DNA from: Maratus speciosus
Lineage: Eukaryota > Arthropoda > Arachnida > Araneae > Salticidae
Reading direction: 5' to 3'
DNA length: 64,000 bases
Assembly: GCA_963932465.1 (NCBI GenBank)
Contig: OZ010795.1
Location: forward strand, 22,405,874-22,469,873
The position numbers were made by a program, and so were the translations under genes. Below are positions 57,371-64,000 of this stretch, piece by piece. How positions within the stretch are numbered: position 1 is the first letter of the stretch; each line of letters starts with the position of its first letter. The notes under the pieces are model-generated. The model was not told the origin of the DNA and searched no databases. It saw only the letters and a list, made by a program, of their open reading frames with translations.

Positions 57371-59659
57371 ATATAATTTTATAAATTTATTAAATATTCA
57401 ATAAAAACCCCTTCAACTATTTTTAGTTTAGTTACTTTTTTATAATTTAGAAAATCTATATATATTTCTTTTTAATTTTCGCATTTTCTGGAATATTTAA
57501 ATATCCCTATGCGTCGTGTGATATTTCTTATTTTTTAGATAGTTTTTGATTGGCTAATTCCGTTTTATTTTCTAGATCTAACAGTGTTTGCAGGGTCTCG
57601 TAAAGGGGGATCAAATGTATTGAAACATGCTGCTATTTTCAAATATTTATGATAAATGTGTGAAATTATTTGCATTGCATTGAACATAATGCCACGCACG
57701 CTTAGTTTACGAAAATGGAAAGAACATACATTTTCACAAAGTATTTCAAAATTATTTTCTAGTTTGAAACATTTTAAAAATAATTTTATTTAGAAAATAA
57801 GTTTCTTTAAAATACAGACAAGAAGTGCATTAAATAATCTTGGATGTTTTTGGCAAGTTACCACGACTGTTTATTTGTGTTTCATTTCTAAATAAGAAGC
57901 GAAATCCACACAAAATATATACTTCGAATGATTTTTCAAAAATATTATCAGAACCACCGGATATGTTTTATTTTATGCTTGTTTAAAAGAGTATTGATGG
58001 CAATGCTCCAACATAACAAAAATATAGTTTAAACACATAAATCATATTTTTAACTTAATGAAATATTTAATACACATAAAAAAAACCCATAAAACTTGTT
58101 CAACAAATACATTTAAAAAAGTAAAGTTTAATAATTGCAAATTTATTGTGACATTCAAAGTAGAACAAAATTAGTTGAATGAATTCCGTTTGTTCATAGT
58201 TAATGTACTTCTGTAAGAGTGTGGCGACATAAGAATAATTAAATTTGATTAGTCGAAACGATTTTTTGCGAAGCGAATCGCAGATCCCCTTGGAAAACCC
58301 AGAGCACCATATTGTCATAGTGATATTTATTTACCAGTCCCATTTTCTTATTCAGTATGTCCAGGATGGTATTGCAAAGTTCTAGAATAGAGGCTGAGGC
58401 ATTAGCTTGTTAAATTGCACTAGTCCAATTTCTAGATTTTCTCATGTATACGTGCAGGCTTGATCGTGACTGGTTTCAGTATTTCAAATTATTGTAACAT
58501 CGTAACAAAATCGCTGCATGATTCCGGTAAAACAGAATGCTGTCATACCATACGCGTGCGCGTTTCTCGACATCATTTTGAACTCCGTTCGCAATGACAA
58601 TATAGCCGTTAACATAGCAAATTCTAGTGTTGCATTGTAAAATTTGTCTTATGAAATTTTAAATTTACCTACCGCTTTATAAGTTACAACCTGTATACAC
58701 GGTAGTTTTCCATATCATTTAAAAGTTCCATTTTGCCATTTTAAAATAGTATTTCAAGAAGTGAGAAACTTTATATAATCAAACAATAATAACACTACGT
58801 CAACCCCATTAAAATGAAAAACATGATATTTTGTATTGTTCCTATACAATACATTACTACCAATGTAATTTATATGCAAAAGAAGCCCCATTTTTCCTTA
58901 AATGATTATCGTTCCATGCAAGAAAAAACAAAATATTTGATTTGTAGTCTTGCTTATTAAAATAAATGACAGTTCTAATCGTAAAGTTTATGTAGGATGT
59001 TTTGTAATCAAAGGAGCAAAAGAACTTTGGATGTCTACCAAAGAAAATAATTTGGTATTTAAGAAACAATTAAAAAAAAATCTTTGCCGGCTCGGGCCTA
59101 CAGGCGGAGGTAGATTTCGATGTTAAGTACTAAATTCTCCAACAAAACTTAAATCAGGATTAGAGATAAAACCCAGTTTCTTTACAAAGAGCGAGCTGTA
59201 GGGAGCTAAACTTTTTGTGAAAATTGTAATATACACGAATACACACACACATATATATGGAATAGGTTTAAAAAATGGCTACAAAAAATTCAGAGAACCT
59301 TAAAGTGTTAAAATATGTTAATATTTCCATAGTCGGGTTTTTATCATGTTTTAATACGTTTCTTCAAACTTACATGGCGTTACATATTCACCTGCTGAGG
59401 TCCATTATATTTCCAATATGACGCAATATACATATTTTTTTAATTCGTCAAACTATTTATTTTGAGTTTTCATGCTGAAATCTTGCTCTAGGAAACTTAT
59501 GACGTAATATTCAATTTGTTTTCAATTTGTCAAACTATTTAATTTTACACGTGAAAATTTTGCAAAAGAAAAATAATTGTTGTGGTGAGAATTTTATTAT
59601 TTGTTTTTTTTTAATTGTTGGCAACTGCTATAACGAAAAACTTTTTTTTTCCTGCCATT
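57371..59659. other. Non-coding AT-rich sequence with repeat fragments
   Basis: At 59090-59205 the block with CCTACAGGCGGAGGTAGATT and AAACCCAGTTTCTT recurs at about 60050-60135, so this is a diverged fragment of the neighbouring repeat family. A stretch at 59360-59600 contains GACGTAATATTCAATTTG and TTTTACACGTGAAAATTTTG, possibly another remnant of family A. No gene is supported. Confidence 0.45.
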
Positions 59660-59863
59660 GTTGTGTAAGAGCTGGTTTTATCAGAATCATGTTAAGACAG
59701 TATTCAAAATTTTGAACCCTCCCCATTTCCACCCTCTTGGGCCGATTTCGCCCATTTTCAATCCCCGCCGAGATATTAGCCATCTCAAAGTTGTTGGCGA
59801 GTTTGAAGATGATTCGTGCATAATTGCGACTTTTATCGTGCGGACAAAATTTAGTACATAAAT

Positions 59864-59912
<49 letters not shown>

Positions 59913-61334
59913 AACTTTTTAGGTGGGGGTGGTTTTGAGTTCCTGGGGTCCTATAATGAAAAGTTATGAAGGAATTTTTCAAAAGTCGCACCATGGTAAC
60001 GACTGCAATAGGTAGTATTTCTTACGAAATCTACCTAAAACCCTGCAGACACGACCTACAGGCGGGGGTAGATTTCGAAGTTGAGTACTAATTTCACCAA
60101 AAAAAACGACATCAAGAGATAAACCCAGTTTAACAATTTTATCTGGCCGCTTTTGATGAATTTTTAATTTTATTTTTCTCTAAGTAAAAACATGAAATTT
60201 GCTGACGTGATTTTTGAAGAAATGTATAGGCGACCTGTGTTTTTATTTTTCGTTCAATTAATTAGAACTTGATTCACAATTATTTTCTCAGTACGACCAT
60301 TTCTTTTTGTTTCCAGCACAATGGCTTTGGAAAATTCTGTTCAAAATGCCCACTTTGACAACATTTTTTGAAATATATTCTGCCTTTATCAAAACAATAG
60401 ACCAATACATCACATTATATAGTTTCGGAATAAGAGAACTTGACAATTGGATCCGTTTGAGAGTAAAAATGAATTTATAAATGAGTCAGAAAATAAGCCA
60501 TTTGGATTTGAGTCCACCCTTAATACGATAATTTTTTCGTCACACCCTATTTTACATTCTTTTTTTTTTTTTTTTTACTGTAAGAGTTGATCCTATCAAA
60601 AACATGTCAATATGAAAGTTGTAGATAATATTGAGAATATGCATAATAAATTTAAGCGGATTCGATATCTTGTGAATTGAGGATGTTACGATTTTTTTTC
60701 TCGTTCAACCCCTTCCCTCCCCCTCCATTTTTTCGTTTTTTATTTTTTTGTGCCGTAAGAGTTGGTCCTATCAAAAACTTGTGACTATAAAAGTTATACA
60801 TAATGTTAAGATGATTTAAAATAAGTTTAGCTGAGTTTGATATCACAAGAATTGACGAATTTATGAATTTTTTTCTTCCTAAAACCCTATTTTTGCACCC
60901 CTTCAGCACATTTTTAACTTTATCAAAATTCTGTGTTACATTAATTATTGGCCCTTTTCCTAGACTTAATAATAACTTTAAAATGATTTGATATGCATAA
61001 AAATTAAGAAATTATGAGGGTTTTTTCGGTTTTCACAAAACCAATCCCTGTTTACTTCCCTTTGATCCGATTTTGCCCATTAACGAACTTACCGAGATTT
61101 TCTACCCCTTGATTTTAATCAGTTTGGAAGAGATTTGTGCAGAATTACGGAAGTTATCGTGTCCATAAAAAAGTGACATACACATCTGCCAACATATACG
61201 CCTTTTTGCTACCACTAAAATTTAATAGAGATTTTCATCTTGATTAATCATGAGATTTCGACGTTTAAATAAGATAGCATTTACTATAAAATTTTAGTGG
61301 TAAGACGAAAGCGTAAAAGTTGGCAGCTATGGAT

Positions 61335-61365
<31 letters not shown>

Positions 61366-61490
61366 TACAGTTTTTTTACTGAGAGTGGTTTTGGGTTCTA
61401 AGGGTTATGATCGGTGTAGACCTGGACACATTTTTCAGGAATTCCAACTTAGGGGAGATTGCAATAAGTAGTATTTCATAAGAAATCTAC
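59660..61490 (+). repeat. Two diverged copies of repeat family C with microsatellites
   Basis: Each copy carries, in order: GTAAGAGYTGG and TATCAGA/AAA near the start, CCGATTTTGCCCATT, CGAGATATT/TTTTC, and a microsatellite. The microsatellite is (CA)n(TA)n at 59868-59912 in the first copy and (TA)n(GATA)n at 61333-61367 in the second. Then follow GTGGTTTTGRGTTC and TAGTATTTCWTAMGAAATC. The segment GTTGGTCCTATCAAAAAC is further duplicated at about 60580 and 60755. A fragment of another repeat (pair of 22895-23120) lies at 60310-60540 between them. No coding frame is supported. Confidence 0.65.
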
Positions 61491-62846
61491 CTAAAATAAA
61501 CCGTATAACAAATATAAATAACGTGAAATTTTAAATGTGACTTCAACGTTCATAAAATAATTACTATAAAAAAAATATGTTACTTTTTGGCAAAACACTT
61601 TGTTCACTTGGAAAAATATTTTTATATGAAAAAATCGGATTTATAAAATGACAACAAAGTTTTTTTTTTTTTTAACTTCAAAATATCTCTACTTTAAATA
61701 ACTTAAAACCATGACATGTTCGTGCAATTTTTTTTTTCTTGATGCTGCAGAAGTAACAGTAACTTGACATTTCTGATTACTTTATATTTGAGAATACATT
61801 TAAATATGCTAAACTTTGACTTATTTATGTCTTATTCATACGGCAAAATTTTGAAAAATATGTTTTTAAAATTAAAATTTCAAAAATAAAACATTTCTTA
61901 TAGAATTTAGTATACCAATGTTGACTACCAGAGATTTAATCAAATTAATCTAAACATTTGCGTAAATAAACCGATGAAATCTGTTCTTTAGTCAGAATAT
62001 TTCTAAGTATAAAAAAATAATCAAAACAAAAATTATTGAAAATGCTTTAAATTAATATATTTTATTTTCACAACAATCAAATCAATTATCAAATACACTT
62101 TACAGTTTTGCATTTTTCTTTTATTTTTGTCATGGGCGCATTTATAATAAATATTACAGATAATCTGCGTTATCAATAATTATAGAAGAAAATTAAGTTT
62201 TAACTTACATATTATAATCTCAGTTATAAGCTAATGTCGAAATTTTCAGGCGAATATCTGATTTGTTAAAACTAATTAGACATTTTTCTAACGTATGATA
62301 ATTGTAATATTTTTCTTTGAAATACAAGTACCGTTAATGAATGAAAACATATTTATCAGAATGATTGCAGAGCAAAAAATAACAGAGATAATATGATGAA
62401 TTATTGAAGCATCTATATTATATAAAATAAAATTTATAAGATATGAAAAATTTTCTTTCGTATTTAAGGATGTCAAAGATTGTTTTATACATTTCAAGAA
62501 TGAATAATCTCTATTAATGTTAGAAAAAAATCTGATTAAGGGTGAAATGTGATGTTATAGTGATTTATATATATATATATATATTTTTTTTTTTTTACTT
62601 AGCATATTTTATTATTACAATAGATGATTAATTGTTTAATGAAACATAACTTTACCGTTTTAACTGTAACCGTATTCCGGTATACAGTGTTCGCTACAAT
62701 ATTACCTGTGAAACCTACCTTAATTTTATTGTCGGAAAAATTTCATTGTATATTTAAAAAAATATTAGTAAACTACTATTATTGTGCCTGCTCACACAAA
62801 AATCGTTTTTTGCTTCAAGACTTCGCCAACACTTGATTCAGAAATA
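61491..62846. other. AT-rich sequence left of the Tc1 element
   Basis: Several T-runs and a short TA tract near 62566-62582. No gene or shared repeat is recognised. Confidence 0.5.
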
Positions 62847-64000
62847 CACTGCTCAAAACAATTAAAGGATATTTGAAGTTTTATATAAAATAAAGATATA
62901 AACGAATTTTTTTTGCCGGAAATAGAAGAAGAGAATCACAAATGCAAATTTTTCTGGTTTTCAAACTGTGGAGTATGCAAATTTTGAGTTCGACGTCAAA
63001 AACGTCGCTTCAGCGGCAGCGAATGAAATTTGACTTTCAACTGGATAAAAGAGAATGAAGACAAGGATGATCGGCATTCAGTGATTGCTTTGTTTCGATG
63101 AGTACGATGTCTCAGCGAAGTCACTTGACAGATTCAGAAGCTTTGAGAATTGTTGGTAGGTTAGAAGAGGGCCAAACTCAAGCCGAAGTAGCGCAAGCCA
63201 TTGGAGTGTCACAAAGTGTCATTTCCAGGATCTGGAACCGTTTTTTGGAGAGTGGATGTACAGGCCGAAGACCAGGGCAAGGTCGTAGACGGGCAACAAC
63301 GCTTAATGAAGATCGGTATTTAGCGTTAACAGCTCGGAGACACCGAACAATGAACGCTACTCTTCTCCAACAACACCTTCGCTCGGCTACAGGCACCACG
63401 ATTTCAACTCAGACTGTCCGAAACCGGCTCCATGCTGTAGGTCTGTATGCTCGCCGACCGATGGTATGTGTTAGATTAACATCAAGGCATCGTCGCGACC
63501 GCAGGGAGTGGGCAACCGAGCATGTCAATTGGAGGAGAAATGAATGGAGCAATATTCTGTTTTCTGACGAGTCCCGTTTTTCTGTGCATCCGTATAATAG
63601 GCGTAATTTCATCTGGAGGGACCGTGGCAGTAGGAATAATCCTGCGTTCGTGCACGAAAGTGTCAGATTTGGCGGTGGAGGAGTGTTGGTGTATGGTGGC
63701 ATCTCCATTGACGGGCGCACTGACCTCTACATCATTCGAGATGGAGCTCTGACTGGTCGCCGATATAGGGATGAGATCCTCAGACCTATTGTAGTCCCTT
63801 ACGCTGCAGCAATCGGAGATAACTTCATTTTAATGGACGATAACTGCAGGCCACATCGTGCAAACCTGGTGGAGGATTTCCTTTTCGAGGAAGGAATCGT
63901 TCGAATGGAATGGCCAGCGTGTTCTCCAGACATGAATCCAATCGAGCACGTTTGGGACGCTCTAGGAAGACGAGTTTCTGGCCGCCAACAACCACCACAA
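62847..64000 (+). mobile_element. Tc1-family element, 5' part (continues past window)
   Basis: The left terminus CACTGCTCAAAACAATTAAA begins right after a TA (62845-62846). Such TGCTCAAAACAATTAAAGG ends are typical of one large Tc1 branch in invertebrates. About 250 bases of untranslated sequence lead to an uninterrupted transposase frame. The right terminus is outside the window, so completeness cannot be judged. Confidence 0.9.
63107..64000 (+). CDS. Tc1 transposase, open frame, C-terminus beyond window
   Basis: A DD34E transposase that cuts and pastes its element at TA sites after nuclear import. The frame is open for 298 codons to the window edge, against about 340 for the family. The N-terminal paired-type helix-turn-helix includes LTDSEALRIVGRLEEGQTQA, then a GRRPGQGRRR linker that resembles an AT-hook. 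The catalytic residues are D154 (LFSDESRF), D245 (LMDDNCRPH) and E280 (SPDMNPIEHVW), with exactly 34 residues between the last two. An in-frame ATG at 63098 is an alternative start; 63107 gives the usual MSQRSHLT beginning. GC content is clearly higher than its surroundings. No nonsense codon or frameshift is seen, so this part could be functional. Confidence 0.93.
   Translation, partial: MSQRSHLTDSEALRIVGRLEEGQTQAEVAQAIGVSQSVISRIWNRFLESGCTGRRPGQGRRRATTLNEDRYLALTARRHRTMNATLLQQHLRSATGTTISTQTVRNRLHAVGLYARRPMVCVRLTSRHRRDRREWATEHVNWRRNEWSNILFSDESRFSVHPYNRRNFIWRDRGSRNNPAFVHESVRFGGGGVLVYGGISIDGRTDLYIIRDGALTGRRYRDEILRPIVVPYAAAIGDNFILMDDNCRPHRANLVEDFLFEEGIVRMEWPACSPDMNPIEHVWDALGRRVSGRQQPPQ

Overview
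The window is a very AT-rich, repeat-dominated stretch of an animal genome. It contains one intact-looking cellular gene, a chemosensory-type ionotropic receptor at 15426-16712, and one decayed relative of it on the other strand at about 41.6-42.8 kb. Nearly everything else recognisable is a transposable element or a relic. The mixture (Tc1/mariner, hAT, pogo, DUF4817-type Tc1, Ty3/mdg4 retrotransposon, tRNA-derived SINE), the low GC and the divergent ionotropic receptors suggest an arthropod, most likely an arachnid such as a spider. That is an inference from family resemblance, not a database result. There are no prokaryotic operons, rRNA genes, functional tRNA genes or CRISPR arrays.

Layout. 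0-5.8 kb: AT-rich sequence with a tRNA-like SINE head, a 1.1-kb dispersed repeat (second copy inverted at 24.3-25.6 kb), a pogo/Tigger-type MITE at 2365-2852 and short repeat fragments. 6.0-8.0 kb: a foldback element with two 555-bp near-identical inverted arms, abutting the 3' half of a dead Tc1 element. 9.4-13.4 kb: two regions marked by recurrent 14-bp motifs, probably old DNA transposons. 15.4-16.7 kb: the receptor gene. 18.5-25.6 kb: a 23-bp minisatellite, a 168-bp tandem duplication and dispersed repeats. 26.4-27.0 kb: a mariner-type relic. 28.4-32.5 kb: a broken Ty3/mdg4-type retrotransposon on the minus strand.

33-41 kb: microsatellites, a 99-bp-arm palindrome, then a pile-up of three terminal-inverted-repeat elements in one (TA)n tract. 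These are a 963-bp DUF4817-type element, a 454-bp palindromic MITE, and a 2.7-kb hAT-like element with an 8-bp target duplication. 41-47 kb: the receptor pseudogene, a mariner C-terminal relic, and two copies of a repeat family, one carrying a 173-bp satellite. 47.6-50.2 kb: a second hAT-like element with a perfect 8-bp target duplication. 54.8-55.9 kb: a third, eroded hAT-like element. 56.0-56.7 kb: a third copy of the 44-kb repeat with a SINE inserted in it. 59-61.5 kb: paired repeat units with microsatellites. 62.8 kb to the window end: the 5' part of a Tc1-family element whose transposase frame is open and has a complete catalytic triad.

Functional reading. The receptor pair is consistent with birth-and-death evolution of a chemoreceptor family. 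The transposons record several waves of activity: an open Tc1 copy at the right edge, young palindromic elements with almost identical arms, and several heavily decayed families. I see no convincing new biochemical system. The most unusual items are the foldback element, the hAT element whose ends are an inverted duplication of transposase sequence, and the serial insertions in one microsatellite.
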